This document shows positions 8,912 to 16,941 of a stretch of DNA of 64,000 nt, piece after piece. This DNA is from Ruegeria marisrubri (lineage in GTDB: Bacteria; Pseudomonadota; Alphaproteobacteria; Rhodobacterales; Rhodobacteraceae): contig NZ_LQBQ01000023.1 of the NCBI RefSeq assembly GCF_001507595.1, positions 62,001 through 126,000 of the forward strand, written 5' to 3'. Positions within the stretch are counted from its first letter, which is position 1; each line of letters begins with the position of its first letter. Under the pieces are notes generated by a model. The model did not search any database and was not told the DNA's origin. It saw nothing but the letters and a program-made list of their open reading frames with translations. A program made the translations under genes and the position numbers.

Positions 8912-8924
8912 GAATATGATCAAA
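8912..8924. promoter_or_regulatory. Candidate GntR operator B (over the gntR start)
   Basis: GAATATGATCAAA; its reverse complement TTTGATCATATTC is identical over 13 bp to operator C before the aminotransferase gene. It overlaps the proposed ATG start (8916) of the regulator itself, a good position for autoregulation as a transcription roadblock. Confidence 0.55.
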
Positions 8925-9596
8925 AATAAGACATCAGGGCGAAACCCCGACACCGAAAAGCGCCCCGCGCATGAACAGGTCTATCACACGCTGAGGGAAC
9001 AGATTCTGTTCGGCGAGATGGTCCCGGGGCAGCCCGTAACCATCCAGGGACTGACCGATTCGCTGGGTGTCGGGATGACACCGGTACGCGAGGCGATTCG
9101 CCGCCTGATCTCGGATGGCGCGCTGGTGTTCCAGGGCAACCGTCGGGTCAGCGTGCCGATCTTGTCCCGCAACGATATCGAGCAGCTCATTTTCGCGAGA
9201 ATTGCAATTGAATCAGAGCTTTCCCGCCGCGCGACCCTGCGGATGACAGAGGACGAGATCGACGCGCTCGAAGCCACAGATCGCACGCTCGACAAGGCGA
9301 TCGACGCCGGAGACGTCAACGGCTACCTGCGCCAGAACTATGCCTTTCACGCCGGCCTCTACGCTCAGGCCGACGCCCCCGTTCTCAGCGATCTGGCCGA
9401 GCGGCTCTGGCTTCGGTTTGGCCCCTCTCTGCGCGTGGTCTGCGGGCGATTCGGCACCCAAAACCTGCCGGACCGGCACAAGGACATCATCACCTGTCTG
9501 CGCAACAAGGAAGCCGAAGGCGTTGCAGAGGCCATGGCAAAGGACGTTGAACAGGGGATGGAACTGATGGCCGACGTGCTGACCAGAACGTCGTGA
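8916..9596 (+). CDS. GntR-family transcriptional regulator (FadR/FCD subfamily)
   Basis: About 226 residues. A winged helix-turn-helix near residues 15-80 is seen in EQVYHTLREQILFGEMVPGQ, LTDSLGVGMTPVREAIRRL and DGAL. The C-terminal all-helical FCD ligand domain follows, including the metal-type His in NYAFHAGLY. It lies between the divergent potFGHI operon and the aminotransferase gene, and likely senses a polyamine or its breakdown product. Start is uncertain: ATG 8883 has no ribosome site; TTG 8910 or ATG 8916 sit after AAGG (8898-8901). Confidence 0.88.
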   Translation: MIKNKTSGRNPDTEKRPAHEQVYHTLREQILFGEMVPGQPVTIQGLTDSLGVGMTPVREAIRRLISDGALVFQGNRRVSVPILSRNDIEQLIFARIAIESELSRRATLRMTEDEIDALEATDRTLDKAIDAGDVNGYLRQNYAFHAGLYAQADAPVLSDLAERLWLRFGPSLRVVCGRFGTQNLPDRHKDIITCLRNKEAEGVAEAMAKDVEQGMELMADVLTRTS

Positions 9597-9609
9597 TGAT
9601 GCCGCCCGA

Positions 9610-9637
9610 TTGACAAGAAAAAATTTGATCATATTCT
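9610..9637 (+). promoter_or_regulatory. Sigma-70-type promoter of the aminotransferase gene
   Basis: TTGACA (9610-9615), 16-bp spacer, TATTCT (9632-9637). The consensus -35 box makes this one of the clearest promoters in the window. The GATC-centred operator C (9624-9636) sits in the spacer and covers the -10 box, so a bound regulator would block RNA polymerase. Confidence 0.6.
9624..9636. promoter_or_regulatory. Candidate GntR operator C (aminotransferase promoter)
   Basis: TTTGATCATATTC, 13 of 13 bases identical to the reverse complement of operator B at 8912-8924, and sharing TTTGATCA with operator A. It overlaps the promoter -10 region, which implies repression. Confidence 0.6.
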
Positions 9638-9668
9638 GGGCCGCAACTTTTCCGCAGGAGATTTCCCG

Positions 9669-11066
9669 ATGTCCACCATCACCAACCACATGCCGACCGC
9701 CGAGCTGCAGGCGATCGATGCCGCCCACCATATGCACCCGTTCTCCACCAACGAGGACCTCGCGAAGGAGGGTGTCCGGGTCATCACGCGGGCCAAGGGC
9801 GTCTACCTGACCGACAGCGAAGGCGAGGAAATTCTCGACGCGATGGCCGGGCTGTGGTGCGTGAACATCGGCTATGGCCGCGACGAACTGGCCGAGGTGG
9901 CCGCCCGCCAGATGCGCGAGCTGCCCTATTACAACACCTTCTTCAAGACGACCCACGTCCCGGCCCTTGCCCTGGCCAACAAGCTGGCCGAGTTGGCGCC
10001 CGGCGATCTGAACCACGTGTTTTTCGCCGGGGGCGGATCCGAAGCCAATGACACCAACATCCGCATGGTGCGCACCTACTGGGCCGAAAAGGGCAAGCCG
10101 GAAAAGAACGTCATCATCAGCCGCCACAACGCCTATCACGGCTCGACCGTGGGGTCGGCCTCGCTGGGCGGCATGGCGGGCATGCACGCGCAGGGTGGCA
10201 TTCCGATCCCGAACATCCATCACATCAACCAGCCGAACTGGTGGGCCGAGGGCGGCGACATGACCCCCGAGGAATTCGGCCTGGCCCGCGCGCGCGAGCT
10301 GGAAGAGGCGATTCTGGAACTGGGCGAGGACCGCGTCGCGGCCTTCATCGCCGAGCCGGTTCAGGGCGCAGGCGGCGTGATCGTCGCGCCCGATACCTAC
10401 TGGCCGGAAATCCAGCGCATCTGCGACAAGTACGAGATCCTGCTGATCGCGGACGAGGTGATCTGCGGCTTTGGTCGCACCGGCAATTGGTTCGGATCGC
10501 AGACCGTTGGCATCAGGCCGCACATCATGACCATCGCCAAGGGCCTCAGCTCGGGCTACGCGCCGATCGGCGGCTCGATCGTCTGTGACGAGGTCGCCGG
10601 GGTCATCGGCAACTGCGAATTCAACCACGGCTACACCTATTCCGGCCACCCTGTCGCTGCGGCGGTTGCGCTGGAGAACCTGCGAATCCTCGAAGAGGAA
10701 AAGGTCATCGATCACGTCCGCAACGTCGCCGCGCCCTACCTGAAGGAAAAATGGGAGGCGCTGGTCGATCACCCGCTGGTCGGCGAGGCCAGGATCGTCG
10801 GCATGATGGGCTCGATCGCCCTGACCCCGGAAAAGGAAACGCGGGCCAAGTTCGCCTCGGAGCCGGGCACGATCGGCCTCATCACCCGGGAACGGTGCTT
10901 TGCCAACAATCTGGTCATGCGCCATGTCGGCGACCGCATGATCATCTCGCCGCCGCTGATCATCACGCGCGACGAGATCGACGAGATGTTCGTGCGCATC
11001 CGCAAGTCGCTGGACGAGGCGCATGCCGAAATCCTCAGGCAAGGCCTGATGCGGGCGGCCGCCTGA
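9669..11066 (+). CDS. Class III omega-aminotransferase (putrescine/amine-pyruvate type)
   Basis: 465 residues, fold-type I PLP enzyme. The PLP lysine is K291 in MTIAKGLSSGYAPIGG, and the pyridine-binding aspartate is D262 in IADEVICGFGRTG. The segment GLWCVNIGYGRDELAE and the whole N-terminus resemble R. pomeroyi SPO3471, a structurally characterised amine transaminase (from memory, not aligned). Such enzymes move amino groups from putrescine or other primary amines to pyruvate. The ribosome site AGGAGA precedes the ATG, and a strong terminator follows. Lying between two polyamine importers, it most likely catalyses the first catabolic step. Confidence 0.93.
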   Translation: MSTITNHMPTAELQAIDAAHHMHPFSTNEDLAKEGVRVITRAKGVYLTDSEGEEILDAMAGLWCVNIGYGRDELAEVAARQMRELPYYNTFFKTTHVPALALANKLAELAPGDLNHVFFAGGGSEANDTNIRMVRTYWAEKGKPEKNVIISRHNAYHGSTVGSASLGGMAGMHAQGGIPIPNIHHINQPNWWAEGGDMTPEEFGLARARELEEAILELGEDRVAAFIAEPVQGAGGVIVAPDTYWPEIQRICDKYEILLIADEVICGFGRTGNWFGSQTVGIRPHIMTIAKGLSSGYAPIGGSIVCDEVAGVIGNCEFNHGYTYSGHPVAAAVALENLRILEEEKVIDHVRNVAAPYLKEKWEALVDHPLVGEARIVGMMGSIALTPEKETRAKFASEPGTIGLITRERCFANNLVMRHVGDRMIISPPLIITRDEIDEMFVRIRKSLDEAHAEILRQGLMRAAA

Positions 11067-11096
11067 CCGCACTCAGACAAGAGCGGAAACACCACG

Positions 11097-11129
11097 GGCT
11101 GATCGCGAAAGCGGTCAGCCTCTTTTTTT
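11097..11129 (+). terminator. Rho-independent terminator after the aminotransferase gene
   Basis: Ten-bp stem GGCTGATCGC / GCGGTCAGCC (one G-T wobble), GAAA tetraloop, then TCTTTTTTT. It ends the gntR-aminotransferase unit, so the second importer at 11261 needs its own promoter in the next 130 bp. Confidence 0.92.
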
Positions 11130-11260
11130 GCGACCATAAAATTATGCGTCGCGAATTTGCCCTCAACTGTCGTTATTCGGTTGCGTGAGCCCCCGTTGCG
11201 CGATTAACTTTCCCTCAACAGCGGCACAGATCGCAAGAAAACAAATACGGGGAGTTGGCA

Positions 11261-12361
11261 TTGACTGCACCAACCGGCAACGACGCGTTTGTCGAATTTG
11301 AACGTGTTCAGAAAAGCTATGACGGCGAAACACTGGTCGTCAAAGATCTCAACCTCACCATGCCGAAGGGCGAGTTCCTGACGATGCTCGGCCCCTCGGG
11401 TTCCGGCAAAACCACATGCCTGATGATGCTGGCCGGCTTTGAAACCGCGACGCACGGCGACATCCGGCTGGGCGGGACTTCCATCAACAACATCCCCCCC
11501 CACAAACGCGGCATCGGCATGGTGTTCCAGAACTACGCCCTGTTCCCGCATATGACCATCGCCGAGAACCTGTCCTTCCCGCTGGAAGTGCGGAAGATGG
11601 GCAAGTCGGAGCGCGAGGAGAAAGTCCGCCGCGCCCTGGACATGGTGGAAATGGGCGCCTTTGGCGGCCGCCGCCCGGCGCAGCTTTCGGGTGGTCAGCA
11701 ACAGCGGATCGCGCTGGCCCGGGCGCTGGTGTTCGAACCGGAACTGGTTCTGATGGACGAACCGCTGGGCGCGTTGGACAAGCAGCTGCGCGAGAAGATG
11801 CAGTTCGAGATCACCCACCTGGCCCACCGTCTGGGAATCACCGTGGTCTACGTGACCCACGACCAGACCGAGGCCCTGACCATGTCGGACCGCGTTGCGG
11901 TGTTCAACGACGGCGTGATTCAGCAGCTGGCGCCGCCGGACGTTCTCTATGAAGAGCCGGCGAACAGCTTCGTCGCGCAGTTCATCGGCGAGAACAACAC
12001 GCTCGAAGGTGAAGTCCTCGAGATCAAGGATGGCATCGCCGTGGTCAAGCTGGATGATGGCGAGCTGATCGACTGCAAGCCGGTCAATGTCAGCAAACCG
12101 GGTGAACGCACCCGCGTTTCCATCCGCCCCGAGCGGGTTGAATACAACAAGGACCGCTTGCAGGAGGGTGCCCACACCCTCAAGGCAGAGGTTCTCGAGT
12201 TCATCTACATGGGCGACATTTTCCGCACCCGTCTGCGCGTGGCCGGAAATGACGAGTTCATCATCAAGACCCGGAACGCACCGGACCAGGTCCGCCTGCA
12301 GCCGGGGCAACAGATCGAGATTGGCTGGCTGCCGGAAGACTGCCGGGCGCTGGACGCCTGA
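11261..12361 (+). CDS. Polyamine-type ABC transporter ATPase (PotA family), second system
   Basis: 366 residues. Walker A GPSGSGKTT, Q-loop FQNYALFPH, signature LSGGQQQRIALARAL, Walker B LVLMDEPLGALD, His switch VTHDQTEALT, and a C-terminal TOBE domain (SIRPERVEY). There is no ATG. TTG 11261 is preferred because GGGGAG (11249-11254) stands 6 bases upstream; TTG 11255 would abut it. It is first gene of a four-gene operon (ATPase, binding protein, two permeases). Confidence 0.93.
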   Translation: MTAPTGNDAFVEFERVQKSYDGETLVVKDLNLTMPKGEFLTMLGPSGSGKTTCLMMLAGFETATHGDIRLGGTSINNIPPHKRGIGMVFQNYALFPHMTIAENLSFPLEVRKMGKSEREEKVRRALDMVEMGAFGGRRPAQLSGGQQQRIALARALVFEPELVLMDEPLGALDKQLREKMQFEITHLAHRLGITVVYVTHDQTEALTMSDRVAVFNDGVIQQLAPPDVLYEEPANSFVAQFIGENNTLEGEVLEIKDGIAVVKLDDGELIDCKPVNVSKPGERTRVSIRPERVEYNKDRLQEGAHTLKAEVLEFIYMGDIFRTRLRVAGNDEFIIKTRNAPDQVRLQPGQQIEIGWLPEDCRALDA

Positions 12362-12444
12362 CGCGGCACGGCCTTGCAACCCGGCGGCAAGACCGGGGGG
12401 CTGACACCTGTCGGAACAAGTATTCAACAAGGAGAGAAGTGAAG

Positions 12445-13551
12445 ATGAAGCTATCAAAACTGTCCGTTCTGGTCGCCACGACCGCGCTTTGCGCACCGGC
12501 GGCCTTTGCCGAGGAAATGGCCAATGAAATGACGCTGGTTTCCTGGGGCGGCGCCTACCAGGCCAGCCAGGTCAAGGCCTATGTCGAACCCTATCTGGAA
12601 ATGAACCCGGGCCTGAAGGTCATCTGGGACGAAAGCTCGGCCGAAGCCACCGCCAAGATGCGCGCCATGGCCGAAGCCGGCAACATCACCTGGGATCTGG
12701 TCGACGCCGTGGCCTCGGACGCCATGCGCATGTGCGACGAGGGTCTGATCGAAGAGATCGACCACGATGCCGTTCTGGCGCCTGCGCCCGATGGAACCCC
12801 GCCCTCCGAAGATTTCGGTGAGCTGCTGGTCAGCGACTGCTTCGTGCCGCAGATCGTGTATTCGACCACCTTCGGCTATCGCACCGACCTGGTGGGCGAC
12901 ACGCCTCCGACCAGCGTCTGCGACGTGTTCGACCTCGAAAAGTATCCGGGCAAGCGCGCGCTGCAGAAGCGTCCGATCGACAACATGGAGTGGGCGCTCT
13001 ACTGCGACGGCGTGGCCAAGGACGAGATCTATGACGTGCTGAGCACCCCCGAGGGTGTGGACCGCGCACTGGCCAAGCTGGACACCATCAAGGATCAGGT
13101 CGTCTGGTGGACCGCGGGCGCCGAAACCCCGCAGCTGCTGGCGGACGGCGAAGTCGTGATGGGTTCGACCTTCAACGGCCGCCTGTTCTCGGCCATCGCC
13201 GAGCAGGGCCAGCCGATCGGGATGCTGTGGGACATGCAGTCGTTCGACCTGGATGGCTGGGTTGTTCCCGCCGGCCTGCCGGCAGACCGCAAGGCCCGCG
13301 TCATGGACTTCCTGAAATTCGCCACCGACACGCAGCGTCTGGCGGATCAGGCCAAGTACATCTCGTACGGCCCGGCGCGCAAGTCGTCGGCTCCGCTGGT
13401 CGGCAAGCACGCCGAACTGGGCATCGACATGGCGCCGCACATGCCGACCGACCCGGCCAACGCCACCAACGTTCACGTCTATGACTACGAATGGTGGGCC
13501 GACAACCGCGATGACCTGGACGCAAAGTTCCAGGCATGGCTGGCCAAGTAA
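12445..13551 (+). CDS. Periplasmic binding protein of the second polyamine-type ABC importer
   Basis: 368 residues. A signal peptide ends at AAFA before EEMANEM. The mature part begins TLVSWGGAYQ, typical of the PotD/PotF-related family (SBP_bac_8 type) that binds spermidine, putrescine or related cations; DLDGWVVPAG and the C-terminal WW pair fit. ATG 12445 is 8 bases after AAGGAGAG; GTG 12439 is too close. It is unlike the PotF at 7684, so the substrate probably differs. Confidence 0.88.
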   Translation: MKLSKLSVLVATTALCAPAAFAEEMANEMTLVSWGGAYQASQVKAYVEPYLEMNPGLKVIWDESSAEATAKMRAMAEAGNITWDLVDAVASDAMRMCDEGLIEEIDHDAVLAPAPDGTPPSEDFGELLVSDCFVPQIVYSTTFGYRTDLVGDTPPTSVCDVFDLEKYPGKRALQKRPIDNMEWALYCDGVAKDEIYDVLSTPEGVDRALAKLDTIKDQVVWWTAGAETPQLLADGEVVMGSTFNGRLFSAIAEQGQPIGMLWDMQSFDLDGWVVPAGLPADRKARVMDFLKFATDTQRLADQAKYISYGPARKSSAPLVGKHAELGIDMAPHMPTDPANATNVHVYDYEWWADNRDDLDAKFQAWLAK

Positions 13552-13565
13552 GAACCTGAACTGCT

Positions 13566-13591
13566 GCAAGGGGGCCGCGCTGCCCCCTTGC
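13566..13591 (+). other. Intercistronic stem-loop after the second binding-protein gene
   Basis: Perfect 10-bp stem GCAAGGGGGC / GCCCCCTTGC, 6-base loop, 14 bp after the stop codon, with no following T-run. It separates the binding-protein gene from the permease genes and probably protects the highly expressed upstream message. Confidence 0.7.
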
Positions 13592-13661
13592 GCCAACAAG
13601 AACAGGGCGGCTGAACAAGGCCGCAGACGCTGCAAGACGGCAGCGGACAACGGGGAAAACG

Positions 13662-14933
13662 ATGACCGACACAACCCAAACCGGTCCGGTTCTGGCAGCC
13701 GACGGCACGCCTCTGAAGAAAAGCCTGGCACGGGCGCTGCGGATGCAGAAGCTCCGCGCCCTGATGCTGATCGCACCTCTGCTGCTGTTTGTTCTGATCA
13801 CCTTTCTTCTTCCGATCGCGGACATGCTGTTCCGCTCGGTCGAGAACAATATCGTTTCGGACACTCTGCCCAACACGGTCGTCGCGTTGGAGGATTGGGA
13901 CCCGAACTCGGGTGAAGCACCCGGCGAAGAGGTTTTTGCGGCCCTCGCGGTCGATCTAAAGGCCGCGGCCGAAGCCAAGACCCACACCAAGGTCGGCACC
14001 CGTTTGAACTATGAAAACCCGGGGATTTCGTCGCTGTTCCGCAAGGCCGGTCGAAAGGTCAAAAAGTGGGACACCGAAGCTGATGGCCCGTTCAAGGAAA
14101 AGTTCCTCGAGATGGATGATGCCTGGGGCGACATAGGCGTCTGGCAGACCATCCAGACCTATTCGCCGAAGCTGACCAACGGCTATTTCCTCAACTCGGT
14201 GGACCTGAAAAAAGGCAACGATGGCATCGAGGTCCGCCCGGAGAACGAGCGCATCTACATCAGGCTGTTCATCCGCACCTTCATCATGTCGCTGATCATC
14301 ACCGGCGCCTGCATCGTGCTGGGCTATCCGGTGGCCTGGATACTGGCCAACCTGCCTTCGCGCACGGCCAACCTGCTGATGATCCTCGTGCTGCTGCCCT
14401 TCTGGACATCGCTGCTGGTGCGCACCTCGGCATGGAAGGTCATGCTGCAGCAGCAGGGCGTGATCAACGAGACCCTGGTCTGGCTGGGCCTTGTTGCGGA
14501 TGACGCGCGCCTGGTGATGATCAACAACCAGTTCGGCACCATCGTGGCCATGACCCATATCCTGCTGCCGTTCATGATCCTGCCGATGTATTCGGTAATG
14601 CAGACGATCAACCCGTCCTACCTGCGCGCCGCGAAATCGCTTGGCGCGACCAACTGGACCGCATTCTGGAGGGTCTATTTCCCGAACTCGGTGCCGGGCA
14701 TCGGCGCGGGCAGCATCCTCGTCTTCATCCTTGCCATCGGTTACTACATCACCCCCGAACTCGTGGGTGGCACCAAGGGTGTCTTCATCTCGAACCGGAT
14801 CGCCTTCCACATCTCGACCTCGCTGAACTGGGGTCTGGCTGCGGCTCTGGGCACGATCCTGCTGGCCGTGGTCCTGCTGCTCTACTGGACCTATGACAAG
14901 ATCGTCGGCATCGACAACGTGAAGCTGGGGTAA
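13662..14933 (+). CDS. Permease (PotB-like) of the second importer, with large periplasmic insert
   Basis: 423 residues, about 130 longer than PotB/PotH. TM1 is near residues 35-55. A hydrophilic stretch of about 140 residues (about 56-200) follows, then the usual five membrane segments (LPFWTSLLVRTSAWKVML and so on) and the EAA loop YLRAAKSLGATNWTAFWRVYFP. The insert lies where the first periplasmic loop should be. I recall similar insertions in polyamine-type permeases of alphaproteobacteria; their role is unknown. Start ATG follows GGGGAAAACG. Confidence 0.88.
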   Translation: MTDTTQTGPVLAADGTPLKKSLARALRMQKLRALMLIAPLLLFVLITFLLPIADMLFRSVENNIVSDTLPNTVVALEDWDPNSGEAPGEEVFAALAVDLKAAAEAKTHTKVGTRLNYENPGISSLFRKAGRKVKKWDTEADGPFKEKFLEMDDAWGDIGVWQTIQTYSPKLTNGYFLNSVDLKKGNDGIEVRPENERIYIRLFIRTFIMSLIITGACIVLGYPVAWILANLPSRTANLLMILVLLPFWTSLLVRTSAWKVMLQQQGVINETLVWLGLVADDARLVMINNQFGTIVAMTHILLPFMILPMYSVMQTINPSYLRAAKSLGATNWTAFWRVYFPNSVPGIGAGSILVFILAIGYYITPELVGGTKGVFISNRIAFHISTSLNWGLAAALGTILLAVVLLLYWTYDKIVGIDNVKLG

Positions 14934-14939
14934 GCGACA

Positions 14940-16115
14940 ATGACCATCACGAACGTGCAACCTCAAACCCCCGGTTTCGTCGCCGCCGTCTCGGCAGCCG
15001 CCGGAGCCTTCTTCGGCCTCTTCGTCGGCACGGCGCAGGGCTCAGGCCTGATGGGCGTCATCATCGGCGCTGTGCTGCTGGCCGCGATGGGCTTTGTCCT
15101 GACCGGCATGACCGACAAGGAAAAACCACTGCGCTGGATCGTCTTTGCGGCCTTCCTCGTTGCCGGCTATGCAATGGGCGGCTTTTCGGTCGCCCTTGTC
15201 GGCGCGCTGTTCGGCTGGTTCGCCGGATGGTTCATCTTCTGGCTGGCCACGTCGCGCTATCGCATGCACCTGGCGCCTTACCTGACCCCCGGACAGGTCC
15301 TGTGGCACTACACTTTCCGGGTCATCTGCGGCGCAATCTTCGTCTTCCTGATCACCCCGATCCTGGTGGTCATGCCGCTCAGCTTCAACGCGCAGGACTT
15401 CTTCACCTTCACGCCCGAGATGCTGCGCTTTGACCCGGCCGGCTACTCGCTGAAGCACTACGAGGATTTCTTCAACAATCCAGACTGGCAACAGGCGCTG
15501 TGGAACTCGCTCAAGATCGCACCGATGGCGACGCTGCTTTCGGTCAGCTTCGGCACCCTCGCAGCGATCGGCCTGAGCCAGCCGCATGTGCCGTTCCGCC
15601 GTCCGATCATGGCGATCCTGATCTCGCCCATGATCGTGCCGCTGATCATCTCGGCCGCCGGCATGTATTTCTTCTACAGCCGCATCGGCCTGCAGGGCAC
15701 CTATTTCGGCGTGGTCCTGGCGCACGCGGCCCTGGGCATCCCCTTCGTGATCATCACCGTAACGGCCACGCTGGTGGGCTTTGACCAGTCGCTGACACGC
15801 GCCGCAGCCAACATGGGGGCTGGCCCGGTCACCACCTTCTTCCGGGTGCAGATGCCACTGATCCTGCCGGGCGTGATCTCGGGCGCGCTGTTCGCCTTCA
15901 TCACCTCGTTCGACGAAGTCGTGGTCGTGCTGTTCGTTGGTTCGGCCGGCCAGAAGACCCTGCCGTGGCAGATGTTCACCGGCCTGCGCGAGCAGATCTC
16001 GCCGACCATCCTGGCGGTCGCGACGCTCCTCGTGGCCATCTCCATCGTGCTGCTGACCACGGTCGAGATGCTGCGCAGGCGATCAGAGCGGCTGAGGGGC
16101 ATGACGCCGAGCTGA
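14940..16115 (+). CDS. Permease (PotC-like) of the second importer, with N-terminal membrane extension
   Basis: 391 residues against about 265 for PotC. The first 110 residues form three or so extra hydrophobic segments rich in Gly/Ala (for example GLMGVIIGAVLLAAMGFVL), then the standard permease core begins near VICGAIFVFLITPILVVMPLSF. EAA loop: LTRAAANMGAGPVTTFFRVQMP. The start is 6 bp after the previous stop. A terminator follows at 16144, so this is the last gene of the importer operon. Confidence 0.88.
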   Translation: MTITNVQPQTPGFVAAVSAAAGAFFGLFVGTAQGSGLMGVIIGAVLLAAMGFVLTGMTDKEKPLRWIVFAAFLVAGYAMGGFSVALVGALFGWFAGWFIFWLATSRYRMHLAPYLTPGQVLWHYTFRVICGAIFVFLITPILVVMPLSFNAQDFFTFTPEMLRFDPAGYSLKHYEDFFNNPDWQQALWNSLKIAPMATLLSVSFGTLAAIGLSQPHVPFRRPIMAILISPMIVPLIISAAGMYFFYSRIGLQGTYFGVVLAHAALGIPFVIITVTATLVGFDQSLTRAAANMGAGPVTTFFRVQMPLILPGVISGALFAFITSFDEVVVVLFVGSAGQKTLPWQMFTGLREQISPTILAVATLLVAISIVLLTTVEMLRRRSERLRGMTPS

Positions 16116-16143
16116 CACGATCAAAGGCTCTTGATCCCTCCCG

Positions 16144-16173
16144 GTTGGCCGCTTTGCGGCCAACTTTTCTTTT
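16144..16173 (+). terminator. Rho-independent terminator of the second importer operon
   Basis: Perfect 9-bp stem GTTGGCCGC / GCGGCCAAC with TTT loop, followed by TTTTCTTTT. Confidence 0.9.
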
Positions 16174-16268
16174 GGGGATTCCGCACCGGTTTTGAACAAG
16201 GCGCCCAGGCCCCGGACCCACAGCCTGCCCGGGATTGACAACAGAAAGTTCAAAGTCCCGGGCCGCAG

Positions 16269-16297
16269 TTGAGTTTATCGGTCAAACCCCCTATCTC
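16269..16297 (+). promoter_or_regulatory. Candidate promoter of the rnd-kdsD-lpt operon
   Basis: TTGAGT (16269-16274), 17-bp spacer, TATCTC (16292-16297), about 30 bp before the rnd GTG. Just upstream, an 8-bp inverted repeat GCCCGGGA (16227-16234) / TCCCGGGC (16256-16263) flanks a TTGACA; its meaning is unclear. Confidence 0.4.
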
Positions 16298-16326
16298 GGT
16301 GCCGGTACGGCACAAAGGACATTTTC

Positions 16327-16941
16327 GTGGCTAATCACCTCTACAAAAACGACCTGCCCGACGGGCTGGATCTGGGCCCCGTCGTGGCCATCGATTGCGA
16401 AACCATGGGGCTCAACCCCCATCGCGACCGCCTGTGCGTCGTGCAGATGTCCGGCGGCGACGGCAACAGCCATATCGTTCAGATCGAAAAGGGGCAGTCC
16501 GAGGCGCCGAATCTCTGCGCCATGCTGGAAAACCCGGATGTCCTCAAGCTGTTCCATTTCGGGCGCTTCGACATCGCCGCCCTCTATCACACCTTCGGGG
16601 CTCTGGCCGCGCCGGTCTATTGCACCAAGATCGCCAGCCGGCTTGTCCGCACCTACACCGATCGCCACGGTCTGAAGAACCTGTGCCAGGAACTGATCGG
16701 GATCGACATCTCGAAACAGCAGCAGATGAGCGATTGGGGCGCCGAAACCCTGACCGAGGCGCAACTGGAATACGCTGCATCTGACGTGCTTTACCTTCAC
16801 CGCCTGCGCGAGGAACTGGACAAGCGCCTCGCCCGGGAAGGGCGGACCGACATGGCGCAGGCCTGTTTCGACTTCCTTCCCACCCGCGCCCGGCTCGATC
16901 TTGCCGGCTGGCCCGAAATCGACATCTTTGCCCACGCATGA
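16327..16941 (+). CDS. rnd: Ribonuclease D-type 3'-5' exonuclease (single DEDDy domain)
   Basis: 204 residues holding only the DEDDy exonuclease domain: D23 and E25 in AIDCETMG, D82 in GRFDIA, and Y149 with D153 in YAASDVLYL. HRDC domains of E. coli RNase D are absent, as is usual in alphaproteobacteria. It trims RNA 3' ends. Start is GTG 16327. It overlaps kdsD by 4 bp, so it is cotranscribed with Kdo and LPS genes. Confidence 0.9.
   Translation: MANHLYKNDLPDGLDLGPVVAIDCETMGLNPHRDRLCVVQMSGGDGNSHIVQIEKGQSEAPNLCAMLENPDVLKLFHFGRFDIAALYHTFGALAAPVYCTKIASRLVRTYTDRHGLKNLCQELIGIDISKQQQMSDWGAETLTEAQLEYAASDVLYLHRLREELDKRLAREGRTDMAQACFDFLPTRARLDLAGWPEIDIFAHA

Noticed and set aside
16227..16263. GCCCGGGA/TCCCGGGC inverted repeat as a terminator or operator
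   Set aside because: The loop is 21 bases with no T-run, and no regulator gene is near; left as a note on the rnd promoter region.
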